A DNA stretch of 64,000 nucleotides from Fen-549 sp050011315 (GTDB taxonomy: Bacteria; Actinomycetota; Thermoleophilia; Gaiellales; Gaiellaceae). A program made the translations under genes and the position numbers. Positions 15,411-23,667 of this stretch are shown here, piece after piece. The DNA is taken from the NCBI GenBank assembly GCA_050011315.1, contig JBEKJI010000002.1, positions 62,001 to 126,000 on the forward strand, written 5' to 3'. Under the pieces are notes generated by a model. The model ran no database searches, had not been told where the DNA came from, and saw only the letters and a list, made by a program, of their open reading frames with translations. Position 1 is the stretch's first letter, and each line of letters starts with the position of its first letter.

Positions 15411-16211
15411 ATGTGCGAATGTGCTCGCGTGCAAATCCGCGTGCGCGTTTGTCTGATCATGTCGCTGACGGCAATGCTCGCAACTGGCTGCGGTAGCAGC
15501 TTCAAGCCGAACGCGCCCTCCACCACTCCGGCGACAACGCTGTCCATGCCGGTAGAGACCGTTTTTATTCGCGCCTACTTCCTCCGGGGCGGGAGATTGG
15601 CGGCGACCGGGCGCAAGACCGTACGCACGCTCGGGGTCGGCAACGCGTCGATCGGTGCGCTGCTTGCGGGCCCGATTGCAGTCGAGCACCGGATCGGTTT
15701 CAAGACGGCGCTTCCGGCGGAAATCCAGCAGAGGCGAGTCGTGCTCGACAAGAAAACCTTGACGGTCGAGTTGACGAAAAACCTCAACCGCACCGCTCGG
15801 GCGCAGGTCGTGACAACGCTGACCCAGTTTCCGACCGTTCACAGTGTTGTGCTCGTAACGCCCGCGGGCAGCAGTCGCCCGCTGACTCGCGCCGATTTCG
15901 AGAACCTGCTTCCCGCCGTGCTGATCGAAAGCCCGGTGCCGTTCGGGCAGGTGAAGAGCCCGCTCCGGGTACGCGGATCTTCGAACACGTTCGAGGCCAC
16001 CTCTCAGCTCGAGCTGCTGGACGAGAACGGCAAGCTCCTCGCTGCGAAGACCATCACCGCAAGCTCCGGAACCGGAACCCGAGGCACGTTCGACGTAACG
16101 CTCAGCTTCAAAGCGCCCGCCGGCCCTGCAACGCTCGTCTCCTACGAGAACTCGGCCAAGGACGGCTCCCGGATCGACGTGGTGCGGATCCCGGTGCGCA
16201 TTTCCGGTTGA
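15411..16211 (+). CDS. Lipoprotein with GerMN and Gmad2 domains
   Basis: 266 residues. The N-terminal signal ends in a lipobox (LATGC, Cys about residue 27), so it should be lipid-anchored outside the membrane. Residues about 45-160 form a GerMN domain (VFIRAYFLRGGRLAATGRKT ... LTKNLNRTARAQVVTTLTQFP). Residues about 175-264 form a Gmad2 immunoglobulin-like domain (SPLRVRGSSNTFEATSQLEL, then VSYENSAKDGSRIDVVRIPV). The pair is known from GerM-type spore germination and cell-wall proteins, but in actinobacteria its role is not defined. Its maturation would need LspA (12708-13295). Confidence 0.85.
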   Translation: MCECARVQIRVRVCLIMSLTAMLATGCGSSFKPNAPSTTPATTLSMPVETVFIRAYFLRGGRLAATGRKTVRTLGVGNASIGALLAGPIAVEHRIGFKTALPAEIQQRRVVLDKKTLTVELTKNLNRTARAQVVTTLTQFPTVHSVVLVTPAGSSRPLTRADFENLLPAVLIESPVPFGQVKSPLRVRGSSNTFEATSQLELLDENGKLLAAKTITASSGTGTRGTFDVTLSFKAPAGPATLVSYENSAKDGSRIDVVRIPVRISG

Positions 16212-16319
16212 GACGAAACACTATGCGGGAGAAACCGGCCCGAGCACCGGAACGGTCACGTCGACGGCAGCGGCGGTGATGGCTTCCGGATCCGAGTCGC
16301 CTAGAAGGCTTCGTCGATA

Positions 16320-16634
16320 TCAGTAGATGAGCACGTGAGCAACACCGACGGCCAGACCGCCGACCGTTCCTATGGCGAGGATCGGCAGGTAGGCGCGCGT
16401 GATCAGGGCCGAGGGAATGCTGAGCCCGAGCCCGAGTAGGGCGCCAATCACGAGCCCGTTCGCACTTAGACCTTCCGCCACCGGTCCGACCAAGAAACCG
16501 ATCAGGAAGCGATCGACGAACGCCGCTGCCATCGCCTCTCGCTTCTGCCTGGGAGAAGGCGCGTCGATCTTGACCATCGAGCCCGTCGAGACCGTTCCGA
16601 AGACGAGACCGGCGATGAGCGAGAAAACGAGCAC
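16320..16634 (-). CDS. Small glycine-rich membrane protein
   Basis: 104 residues starting at GTG 16634. There are three predicted membrane segments (residues about 2-18, 43-75 with a kink, 80-102), rich in Gly and Ala. The short basic loop PSPRQKREAMAAAF is probably cytoplasmic. I do not recognise the family. A TAGACT box lies 6 nt before the GTG, another leaderless-type start. The convergent lipoprotein ends 108 nt away. Confidence 0.6.
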   Translation of the reverse strand: MLVFSLIAGLVFGTVSTGSMVKIDAPSPRQKREAMAAAFVDRFLIGFLVGPVAEGLSANGLVIGALLGLGLSIPSALITRAYLPILAIGTVGGLAVGVAHVLIY

Positions 16635-16640
16635 GGCGCG

Positions 16641-16646
16641 AGTCTA
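16641..16646 (-). promoter_or_regulatory. -10 box of a leaderless-type promoter
   Basis: Minus-strand TAGACT ends 6 nt before GTG 16634 of the small membrane protein gene. Confidence 0.5.
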
Positions 16647-16699
16647 GTAGCAGCGGCGCCGAAATCGATCGGCCTGATTGACGCCGATACCGTTAGTGT

Positions 16700-16714
16700 T
16701 ATAGTCCAACTATA
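16700..16714 (+). promoter_or_regulatory. Palindromic operator candidate upstream of the XRE gene
   Basis: TATAGT-CCA-ACTATA, a perfect 6-bp inverted repeat with a 3-nt centre, lies 17 nt before ATG 16732. It overlaps the likely promoter region, as expected for autoregulation by the downstream XRE protein. Confidence 0.55.
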
Positions 16715-16731
16715 TCAACGGTGGTATTCCC

Positions 16732-17067
16732 ATGAACGAGCGAGATAGCGGATCGTCAGCGGAGAAAGGCGGCCGCCGGCGCTTGCGGCGCCTGCGCAAC
16801 CGGCTCTCGTACGACGATCCGGACAAGCGCCTGATCGGAGAGATCGCCGAGCAGGTCACCGAGCAGAGAATTGCTCGCGATCTCTCGCAGAAAGAGCTGG
16901 CAGAGCTTTGCGCTACCAGCCAGCCGGCGATAGCGCGACTCGAGGCGGGCTTGCGCCCACCCAGGATCGACACGCTGCAACGCGTTGCGGGCGCTCTCGA
17001 CTGCGAGCTCGAGGTGCATCTCCGCCCGCGAACCAGAACGAAAAAGGAGCGGCAAAGTGAGGAGTGA
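16732..17067 (+). CDS. XRE-family DNA-binding protein
   Basis: 111 residues. A basic N-terminus (GGRRRLRRLRNRL) precedes a helix-turn-helix at about residues 45-95 (ARDLSQKELAELCATSQPAIARLEAGLRPPRIDTLQRVAGALD), which resembles HigA-type antitoxins. No RelE/HigB toxin is adjacent. The partner instead is a membrane protein whose GTG start (17057) lies inside this gene's end, so the two are coupled. A palindrome at 16700-16714 is a likely operator. Confidence 0.85.
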   Translation: MNERDSGSSAEKGGRRRLRRLRNRLSYDDPDKRLIGEIAEQVTEQRIARDLSQKELAELCATSQPAIARLEAGLRPPRIDTLQRVAGALDCELEVHLRPRTRTKKERQSEE

Positions 17068-17962
17068 GAAGGTAGACATCGAGGAGATCGCCTCGACCAA
17101 GAGCGAGAAGCTGCTCGCAGTCGTGCTCGCGATCTTCCTTTCCATCGGAGTGATCTGGGCCTACACACGCATCGATAACGCGGTCGGTTCTGCTATCAGC
17201 CGGCCTAGAGATGCCGCGGTCGAGGGCGCTCAGAGAGAGTTAGAAGCCGCATACCGCCGAAGCGAGCTCGTCATAGAAGCGTTCAACCGCGCGGATTCGA
17301 AGCTCACGTTCGCCCGCGAGAGCTATCGAACCGCGCTCGAGTCGAAACAGCCAGCCGCAGCGCTCAAGCGCAGATACGAGGCCGCTAACGCTGCCTTCCT
17401 CCGGGCTACCGCGAACCAGCATCGAACCGCGGGCGATCTCGCCCGGGCAAGATCCAGATACGCGCGGGTCGTAAGTCCCTTCTCGAGGCGCGTCAATCGC
17501 GTCAACCGCGAGCGAACTCTTACGACAATGGTCTTTCGCGTGTTGCTGGCGCTCTTGATTCTCGGGCTCGGTTATTGGGTGCTCGCGTTTCTTCGCCGCC
17601 GGCGCTCGCGCTACCTCCCGCTTGCATTCGCCGTGATCGCCTCCGGATCGTTGCTCTGTCTGATCGGCGCAGCGGACTACACAAACGAATACTTAGACCT
17701 ACGCGACCTCGGACCGATCGTACTCTCGCTCGCCGGCATTGCGGCGACGCTCGGAGCCTTCTTCGCCCTGCAGCGGTACCTCGCTCGCCGCATCCCCGTC
17801 AGGCGCGTCCGCAAGGGAGAGTGCCCTTTCTGCGGCTACCCGTCGCGCGGCGGCGGCGTGCACTGTGAAGGTTGCGGGCGCGAGGTGATCGGCGAATGCT
17901 CGAGCTGCGGCAGGGAGCGCCGCGTCGGCACCGCCTTCTGCGCCAGCTGCGGCAGGGCGTAG
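17057..17962 (+). CDS. Membrane protein with coiled coil and C-terminal double zinc ribbon
   Basis: 301 residues from GTG 17057, with AAGGAG 7 nt upstream. Order: membrane helix 1 (residues about 18-35), a soluble helical region of about 110 residues (coiled-coil-like, rich in Arg/Ala), three membrane segments (about residues 155-245), then two zinc ribbons (GECPFCGYPSRGGGVHCEGCGR and GECSSCGRERRVGTAFCASCGRA), each a CxxC pair. No enzymatic motif is seen. The coupling to an XRE regulator suggests a membrane-to-DNA signalling pair or a sequestration system, which is inference. Confidence 0.75.
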   Translation: MRSEKVDIEEIASTKSEKLLAVVLAIFLSIGVIWAYTRIDNAVGSAISRPRDAAVEGAQRELEAAYRRSELVIEAFNRADSKLTFARESYRTALESKQPAAALKRRYEAANAAFLRATANQHRTAGDLARARSRYARVVSPFSRRVNRVNRERTLTTMVFRVLLALLILGLGYWVLAFLRRRRSRYLPLAFAVIASGSLLCLIGAADYTNEYLDLRDLGPIVLSLAGIAATLGAFFALQRYLARRIPVRRVRKGECPFCGYPSRGGGVHCEGCGREVIGECSSCGRERRVGTAFCASCGRA

Positions 17963-18188
17963 CGCGAAACCCCATCCGCTTTCATGAGGAAGGCGCCAAT
18001 AACGCGCGGGTGCCCCACTTCAATCAATCGCCTTCTCGGCGCGCTGGGGCGGCGCTGGGAAAGGAGGCGAAGGTTGCGGAGCGCGGGACAGTACCCCCGT
18101 ACGGACAAGCGACGCAACCGAAGCATCCTGCAGCCAGCGTCGTCAGCCGCAAGTTCGGCGGGGCTTGCGGCGGCCAGCACGTCGAGAA

Positions 18189-18261
18189 TGCGCCCGGCAG
18201 GAATCGAACCTGCGACCTCGCGCTCCGGAGGCGCGCGCTCTATCCCCTGAGCTACGGGCGC
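18189..18261 (-). tRNA. tRNA-Arg (anticodon CCG)
   Basis: A cloverleaf on the minus strand with acceptor GCGCCCG/CGGGCGC, D arm GCTC/GAGC, anticodon stem CGCGC/GCGCG with loop CTCCGGA (anticodon CCG), and T arm GCAGG-TTCGATT-CCTGC. The discriminator is A, with no encoded CCA. The 226 nt before it (17963-18188) hold nothing I can support. Confidence 0.97.
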
Positions 18262-18393
18262 TCGTGCTCAGTCTAGTGGTCTCGTTTTAGGGCGCGTGTA
18301 GCCGAGCTGGAGGTTTTCCCTACGGTCAAGAAGCTCGATCAAGCACTCAAGAGGGATACCCGTCTCTATATAGTTGTGCCAATATAGGTCTTA

Positions 18394-18520
18394 GTACGGG
18401 CGATCCCGGTGCGGCGGAGATCGCCCGAATCGATAGCCCACACGGGAAGTCCGTGCGAGGCGACGAGGATCCTTCCTCAAGTCGGGAAGCGGAGCAGGCG
18501 GCGCTCCGCTTCCCTTTATC
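18394..18520 (+). ncRNA. Putative structured small RNA of unknown family
   Basis: Four hairpins in a row on the plus strand: 18398-18426 (8-bp GGGCGATC/GATCGCCC), 18441-18455 (CACGG/CCGTG), 18465-18478 (GAGGA/TCCTC), and 18484-18514, a perfect 12-bp terminator stem followed by TTTATCTCTT. There is no coding frame of note. A TATAGG box at 18383-18388 could set a start near 18394. It does not match SRP RNA, tmRNA, RNase P or 6S RNA as I know them. A riboswitch cannot be excluded, since a small gene starts 92 nt after the terminator. Confidence 0.5.
18484..18520 (+). terminator. Strong intrinsic terminator
   Basis: A 12-bp perfect stem (18484-18495 with 18503-18514), loop AGGCGGC, then TTTATCTCTT. 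Confidence 0.85.
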
Positions 18521-18612
18521 TCTTCCGGGATCGGCGCTGTACCGCGGTTGACCGCCGGCACGCGCTTCGTTTGGGAGTTGCCTTTGCTCGCCGTCAGTGG
18601 TAGGGATTGTCT

Positions 18613-18846
18613 ATGACTCTACTGCGGCGCGCGCGAAAGAACCCGCTGCCGCCTCTCAGTGAAGCGGATGTGTACGCTCGCTGCCACGGCGCCCGGGGCT
18701 TTGACGTACGCATCGTCAAGGTCGAGCCGAAGCGACCGCGCTACGACCTCGAACCGTCCGGTGAGGGTCTCCACGAGGCATTGGAGAAGCGGCTGGAAAG
18801 CCGTGATTCGGCCAAAGAGGAAGATGCGCCGGCGGCGAAAAGCTGA
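18613..18846 (+). CDS. Small charged protein of unknown function
   Basis: 77 residues from ATG 18613. AGGGA lies about 8 nt upstream; TTG 18607 is an in-frame alternative. The protein is soluble and highly charged (RRARKNPLPPL, EKRLESRDSAKEEDAPAAKS), with a possible short beta strand FDVRIVKVEP in the middle. No family is recognised. It ends 32 nt before the HIT gene and is probably co-transcribed with it. Confidence 0.55.
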   Translation: MTLLRRARKNPLPPLSEADVYARCHGARGFDVRIVKVEPKRPRYDLEPSGEGLHEALEKRLESRDSAKEEDAPAAKS

Positions 18847-18878
18847 CGCCTGAACTCCGCGCTGATACGAGAGCCCAC

Positions 18879-19361
18879 ATGACCGATCCACTCTGGGCAC
18901 CATGGCGTCTCGAGTATGTGTCGAATGCCGCCGATCAGCAGGGTTGCGTCTTCTGCCTCGCGGCCTCTGCGACCGGCGAGGAGTCGCTCGTCGTTCATCA
19001 CGGCGAGTTCGCCTTCGTGCTGCTCAACCGCTTCCCTTACTCGTCCGGCCACCTGATGGTCGCACCGTTCCGTCACATCGGCGATCTCGCGCAGCTGAGT
19101 AGCGAAGAGGCGAGCGAGATTCACGCTCTTACCGTCCGCGCCCTCGAGGTGCTCGGCAGCGCCTACCGGCCCGACGGTTTCAATATCGGCTGGAACCTTG
19201 GCATAAGCGCCGGAGCCGGAGTCGTCGATCACGTGCACGAGCACGTGGTTCCGCGCTGGCAGGGCGACACGAACTTCATGCCGGTCCTGGCCGATATCAG
19301 GGTCATCCCGGAGCACCTCCAGGCGACATACGCCCGGCTCACGGCCGGCTGGAACGCATAG
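18879..19361 (+). CDS. HIT-family nucleotide hydrolase/phosphorylase
   Basis: 160 residues. The N-terminal PLWAPWRLEYVSN and CVFCLAA motif (zinc cysteines) is typical of the actinobacterial AP4A-phosphorylase-like branch of the HIT family. The histidine triad appears as VVDHVHEHVVPRW (H-x-H-x-H), and the LLNRFPYSSGHLMVAPFRH stretch forms the core sheet. It should cleave dinucleoside polyphosphates or nucleotide conjugates in the cytoplasm. The exact substrate is not predictable. The 353-nt gap after it (19362-19714) shows no gene, RNA or repeat I can support. Confidence 0.92.
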   Translation: MTDPLWAPWRLEYVSNAADQQGCVFCLAASATGEESLVVHHGEFAFVLLNRFPYSSGHLMVAPFRHIGDLAQLSSEEASEIHALTVRALEVLGSAYRPDGFNIGWNLGISAGAGVVDHVHEHVVPRWQGDTNFMPVLADIRVIPEHLQATYARLTAGWNA

Positions 19362-19714
19362 ACCGAGTCGGCGATCGGCGCGCGCCTCAACGTTTCACGA
19401 TTCGGTCCGCCAGGCACAACCCGGCAGGTACGGTCTCGTTCACTAGAAGAGCGCGTTCTCCCCTGTACTGAAAAGGCTCGACGAGGGCAGATCGAGTAAG
19501 AACGGATAAGCGGTGAAGACGAGTACAATGCCGGCTTCTACGGTGTACGTCGGTCACGAGTCCACCGCCGAGATCCCTACCTCTCACACACATCCGCTTT
19601 GCTCTCCAGACTAACCGGGTCAGGCGCCCGTCGTCTCGGAATCCGTGTAGCGGGAATGCCGTCCAGTCTCCGCAGAGCGTTCACACCGAACATCGACTTG
19701 CCGATACATCCGGA

Positions 19715-22700
19715 ATGAAAGCGGCAGCTAAAAAACGCGACCCGGTCACCCTCGAGCATCCGCGCTCGGGGCATAGGCGTACCGCCGCAGAGCCGGCGCG
19801 CTTTGGTGAACTGGCTGCGGAGATTGATCGTCGCTTCGAAGCCGCCGTGTTCGATTGGTACGGCACTGCGGTCGCCGATCGCAAGGCCGATGCGAGCGAG
19901 CTACGCGAGCTTCTCAATACGCTACTCGAAGCCGGTTTCGATCTCGCGCTGATCACCGGTACTCAGATCGGCAACATCGACAAACAGCTCGGCCTTCGCC
20001 CTCACGGGCCTGGTCGGATCATCGTTGCTTGCAACCGCGGCTCGGAGGTGTTCGAGCTGACAGCAATCGGCCCGGTCGATCTCGGGCGCCGCGTTGCCAG
20101 CGACGAGGAGGAGAGGCTGCTCGACCTCGCCGCCGAGTTGACTGTCGAAAGCCTGGCGAAGCGAGGACTCTCGGTCGCGGTTATCTCCGAGGGGCTCAAC
20201 CGTCGCAGGATCGACCTGATTCCGCCGCCCGAGTCGGCCGATCCACCAAAAGCGCAGCTACCCGAGCTGTTGAAGGCCGTGGAGGCGCGCCTGCAGGAGG
20301 CGGGCATCGTAGGTTTGTCCGAAGCCGTCGAGCTCGCGCGCAGATGCGCCGTCGAGGCCGGCCTCCCCGATCCGCGCGTCACCTCCGACGCCAGGTACGT
20401 CGAGATCGGCCTCACCGGCAAGGCCGACTCGGCCCGTTACGTTCTTTCCTGGCTCGCGCGCCGTGGTATCCGTCCGGAGCAGACGCTGATCGCCGGCGAC
20501 GAATTCGGACCGCTCGGCAACCACCCCGGCTCGGACTCCCTGTTGCTCGTACCCAAGGCGGCGGGCGCGGTCTGCTTCTCTGTCGGTCCCGAGCCCGGAG
20601 GCACACCCGAAGGCGTTCTCGATCTCGGCGGCGGTCCCGAGCTCTTCTACGAGATTCTTTCCGACCAGCTCCGCCGCCGCAACGAGGGCGAGCTTCCCGA
20701 GCGCGTCTCGGAGCAGGGCTGGCAGCTGGTCATCGACGGTCAGGGAGGCGCCGAGGAGACCGTTCGCGAGACGTTGCTGACTATCTCCGACGGTCGCATA
20801 GGCACGCGTGGCACGTTGCTTCCCGGCACCACCAACGGCCCGTCGGTTCTCGCCGGCGGACTCTACGCCGGTCGCGGCTCCGAAGAGGAGATCCTCGCAG
20901 CTCCGATCTGGAACAGGATCGAGGCTTCCGAGGCCGAGCACGTGCGCCGGGTGCTCGACCTGCGCACCGGCACACTTCGCCACGAGCTCACGAGCGGAGA
21001 CGGATCTAAGCTCGATGCGCTGCTCTTCCACTCGCTCGCCCGACCGGAAACGGCTTGCCTGCGTGCGAGCGGCCCGGGCAAGATGCTCGACTCCCCCTCG
21101 CCGCTGGTCGCGCCCGATCAGGCCGGAACGGAGACACACTTCCATCAACTCGGCGACGTGACGATCGGCGAGTCCGTGAACGTCGAGCGTGTCGTCGCTG
21201 CGGCCAGCGAGAAACGGGGAGAACGTTCGCTCGAGCGCATCGTCAGCTACGGCCGCTCCGAGCTCGAGCCCATGGCTGCGCTCCGGTCGGCCCGAGAGGC
21301 GGGATTCGAGCGGCTCTACGCCGAGCACCGCGAGCGCTGGGGCGAGCGCTGGCTCGACTCGGACGTCGTAATCGAAGGAGATCCGAGCCTGCAGCTGGCT
21401 GTACGCTACTCGCTCTTCGAGTTGATCTCGGCCGCACCCGACGTCGGTGAAGCCGCGATCGGCGCCGGGGCTCTCTCCGGCTCCAGGTACCGCGGGCACA
21501 TCTTCTGGGACACCGAAGTCTTCTCGCTCCCCTTCTTTGCCGGCACCCATCCGGCCTCCGCGCGCGCGATCCTGCGCTACCGGATCAATCGTCTCGAACC
21601 GGCGCGTGCCGCGGCACAGGCCTGCGGCCGCCAGGGGGCACGCTTCCCCTGGGAGTCGACCCGCTCCGGGCTCGACGTGACTCCGCAGAGCGGACGGCTA
21701 CCGAACGGCGAGATCATGGCCATTCGTACCGGTCGCCTCGAGGAGCACATCACCGCCGACATCGCCTGGGCCGCTGACTGCTATCTCGCCTGGTCGGGCG
21801 ACGAGGCCTTCGCCGTTGAGACGCAGACGATCTTCGTCGAGGCGGCCCGTTACTGGGCTTCGAGGATCCGCTTTGACCCGGGCGGCGCCGGCCACATCTA
21901 CACCGTGATCGGGCCCGACGAATACCACGAGCCGGTGGACGACTCGAGCTTCACCAACATCATGGCCCGCTGGACTCTGCGACGGGCCGCGCGCTCGGTG
22001 CGAAACCGGCCCCGCGCCGGCGTCGAGGACCGTGAGATCGAACGCTGGCTGGAGCTCGCGGACGGCCTGGTGGACGGGTACGACCCCGAGACCGGCATCT
22101 ACGAGGAGTTCGCCGGCTTCAACAAGCTCGAGCCGATCATCGCCGCCGAGCTGGGGGAACGTCCGTTCGCGGGCGAGTCCGTCCTGCCGATGACGCGACT
22201 GCGTAACTCGCAGGTCGTCAAGCAAGCGGACGTCGTGCTCCTGCACCACCTCGTCCCCGAGGAGGTGGCCGAGCACTCGCTCGAGCCGAACCTGGCCTTC
22301 TACGAGCCGCGTACCTCCCACGGCAGCTCCCTCTCCCCCGCGGTCTACGCGCTTCTATTCGCCCGCACCGGCGAGCTCGAGCAGGCCGAACGCTATCTGC
22401 GCATGGCCGCGAACTTCGACCTCGAAGACCGGAACCGCACCAGTCACTGCGGCTTGCACACGGCAACCATGGGCGGCGTCTGGCAGGCGCTAGCCTACGG
22501 CTTCGCCGGTCTGCGCCCGCACGGTGACGCTCTGATTGTCGATCCGCACATTCCGGTGCGCTGGAGGGCGCTCGAGCTGACGGTGCGCTTCCGCGGCGCG
22601 CGCGTTCACATCCGAGCCGAGCACGAGCGAACGCTGGTCTGGAGCGACACGCCGACTCTGATAGCCACCGGCGCGAACGGCGCGCTGGTCGATGTCGGTC

Positions 22701-22822
22701 CGGCCGGGATCGAGCTCCAGGCGAGCGCTGACGGCTCGTCACGCATCTCCGCACCTATCTGGTCGCCGGTCTCGGTGCCGGGCATCGACGAGCGGCCCGT
22801 AAGCGACGAAGCCGTGGCCTGA
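19715..22822 (+). CDS. HAD-like domain fused to a GH65 glycoside phosphorylase
   Basis: 1035 residues in two parts. Residues about 40-320 are HAD-like: FDWYGTAV (nucleophile Asp47), ALITGTQ (motif II) and LIAGDEFGPLGNHPGSD (motif IV). Tyr49 stands where phosphatases have the second Asp. Residues about 325-1010 are a GH65 (alpha,alpha)6 barrel with RGHIFWDTEVFSLPFF, VIGPDEYHEPVDDSSFTN (general acid Glu736), VVKQADVVLL and EPRTSHGSSLSPAVYALLFA. GH65 enzymes phosphorolyse trehalose, maltose, kojibiose or nigerose. A role in trehalose or maltose turnover is inferred from the family. Start ATG 19715 lacks a clear ribosome binding site. Confidence 0.88.
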   Translation: MKAAAKKRDPVTLEHPRSGHRRTAAEPARFGELAAEIDRRFEAAVFDWYGTAVADRKADASELRELLNTLLEAGFDLALITGTQIGNIDKQLGLRPHGPGRIIVACNRGSEVFELTAIGPVDLGRRVASDEEERLLDLAAELTVESLAKRGLSVAVISEGLNRRRIDLIPPPESADPPKAQLPELLKAVEARLQEAGIVGLSEAVELARRCAVEAGLPDPRVTSDARYVEIGLTGKADSARYVLSWLARRGIRPEQTLIAGDEFGPLGNHPGSDSLLLVPKAAGAVCFSVGPEPGGTPEGVLDLGGGPELFYEILSDQLRRRNEGELPERVSEQGWQLVIDGQGGAEETVRETLLTISDGRIGTRGTLLPGTTNGPSVLAGGLYAGRGSEEEILAAPIWNRIEASEAEHVRRVLDLRTGTLRHELTSGDGSKLDALLFHSLARPETACLRASGPGKMLDSPSPLVAPDQAGTETHFHQLGDVTIGESVNVERVVAAASEKRGERSLERIVSYGRSELEPMAALRSAREAGFERLYAEHRERWGERWLDSDVVIEGDPSLQLAVRYSLFELISAAPDVGEAAIGAGALSGSRYRGHIFWDTEVFSLPFFAGTHPASARAILRYRINRLEPARAAAQACGRQGARFPWESTRSGLDVTPQSGRLPNGEIMAIRTGRLEEHITADIAWAADCYLAWSGDEAFAVETQTIFVEAARYWASRIRFDPGGAGHIYTVIGPDEYHEPVDDSSFTNIMARWTLRRAARSVRNRPRAGVEDREIERWLELADGLVDGYDPETGIYEEFAGFNKLEPIIAAELGERPFAGESVLPMTRLRNSQVVKQADVVLLHHLVPEEVAEHSLEPNLAFYEPRTSHGSSLSPAVYALLFARTGELEQAERYLRMAANFDLEDRNRTSHCGLHTATMGGVWQALAYGFAGLRPHGDALIVDPHIPVRWRALELTVRFRGARVHIRAEHERTLVWSDTPTLIATGANGALVDVGPAGIELQASADGSSRISAPIWSPVSVPGIDERPVSDEAVA

Positions 22823-22954
22823 TCGCTAGCCGAGGACGACCGACAGCATCCCGAAGCCACGCCGTCGGTGCGAGCTCGGTTTTTGGTCGTGCGATTGAAG
22901 AGACGGCCAAGCAGGTTCTCATGCCATCTTCATCGTTGAGCTGGAAGCCGTCTT

Positions 22955-23464
22955 TCAGAGCAACCCGCAACTCCTAGCGGCCGCCGGCCAGGGGTGGAAG
23001 CTCCGAACGCGCCACGCCCGCTCGGCCACCCACATCTGCTCGAACGGTGTCCAGTGGTCGGCTGTACCCTTGCGGCGTAGGAGCTTGGGGCCGTAGGCGC
23101 GCATGAAGCCGTGATCCATCTGGAGGCCGCCCCAGTACGGAGCGCCGGCGTCGGTCCAGGCAGCCTCGCCTCGATGAATACAAAGCCACTGGCGCAGGTG
23201 CGGCGGGTGGTAGAGCCTGTAGCGACAGGCGTCCGCTCTGGCGTGCCACTGCTGCTCGAGCGCCTCGAGGTCGGCGGGGCTGGCGTAGCGCTCTTGGTAG
23301 CTCGTTTGCGTGCGAGGGAGCTGAAGCGAGTCCTGGCAGATCCAGGTTGCGTACCGCTCCACCGTCACGTCCTGCGGCGTCGCGCTCCTCCCGAGCTCGG
23401 GCCAGAGCATGAACCAAGCGAGGGCGACGAGGACGCCGTTGACGATCAGGGCAGTGGTCTTCAT
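22955..23464 (-). CDS. Transglycosylase/Rpf-like cell-wall protein
   Basis: 169 residues from ATG 23464, whose ATGA overlaps the stop of a 28-codon gene. There is one N-terminal membrane segment or uncleaved signal (TTALIVNGVLVALAWFMLW). The C-terminal 75 residues look like a lysozyme-fold transglycosylase domain: WLCIHRGEAAW (likely catalytic Glu100), APYWGGLQMDHGFMRAYGP, TPFEQMWVAERAW and PWPAAARSCGLL. Such domains cleave peptidoglycan and occur in resuscitation-promoting factors. The middle contains a Cys/Trp-rich linker (YATWICQDSLQL). The exact substrate is not predictable. Confidence 0.75.
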   Translation of the reverse strand: MKTTALIVNGVLVALAWFMLWPELGRSATPQDVTVERYATWICQDSLQLPRTQTSYQERYASPADLEALEQQWHARADACRYRLYHPPHLRQWLCIHRGEAAWTDAGAPYWGGLQMDHGFMRAYGPKLLRRKGTADHWTPFEQMWVAERAWRVRSFHPWPAAARSCGLL

Positions 23465-23547
23465 CGGAAGTGGATGAAGTCGAGATCGGCAACCTGGGCA
23501 GCGAACGCGAGCAGCAACACGACGGCGACGAGCAAAGAGACTCTCAT
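23461..23547 (-). CDS. 28-residue hydrophobic peptide
   Basis: ATG 23547 to TGA 23461 encodes MRVSLLVAVVLLLAFAAQVA followed by DLDFIHFR: one hydrophobic helix with a short polar tail. The stop overlaps the ATG of the transglycosylase-like gene (ATGA), the signature of translational coupling, which is the main reason for calling it. Function unknown. It may be a small membrane subunit or simply a coupling leader. Confidence 0.45.
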   Translation of the reverse strand: MRVSLLVAVVLLLAFAAQVADLDFIHFR

Positions 23548-23550
23548 CGG

Positions 23551-23667
23551 TCATCTACCATCGAACTCAACGACGCCATAGATGCGGAGCATTACCACAA
23601 GAGCGACAGCGCCCGCGAAATACGAGTACCTCTCGAAGTAGACGATCGACGCGATCGCGATGATCAC
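23551..23667 (-). CDS. Possible 38-residue membrane peptide
   Basis: GTG 23667 (or TTG 23676) opens a frame that reads VIIAIASIVYFERYSYFAGA, then VALVVMLRIYGVVEFDGR, two short hydrophobic stretches. It ends 3 nt before the ATG of the 28-residue peptide. The spacing suggests a chain of three coupled genes ending in the transglycosylase-like gene. There is no good ribosome binding site, so this is tentative. Confidence 0.3.
   Translation of the reverse strand: MIIAIASIVYFERYSYFAGAVALVVMLRIYGVVEFDGR

Noticed and set aside
16732..17067. HigBA toxin-antitoxin pair
   Set aside because: The XRE protein looks HigA-like, but no RelE/HigB-fold toxin lies on either side.
18394..18480. Cobalamin-type riboswitch in the 18.4 kb gap
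   Set aside because: Only a short GGGAA..CCGTG resemblance; the B12 box (GCCACTG) is absent.
19362..19714. A gene in the gap before the HAD-GH65 fusion
   Set aside because: No frame has protein-like composition or a ribosome binding site; short frames are shadows.
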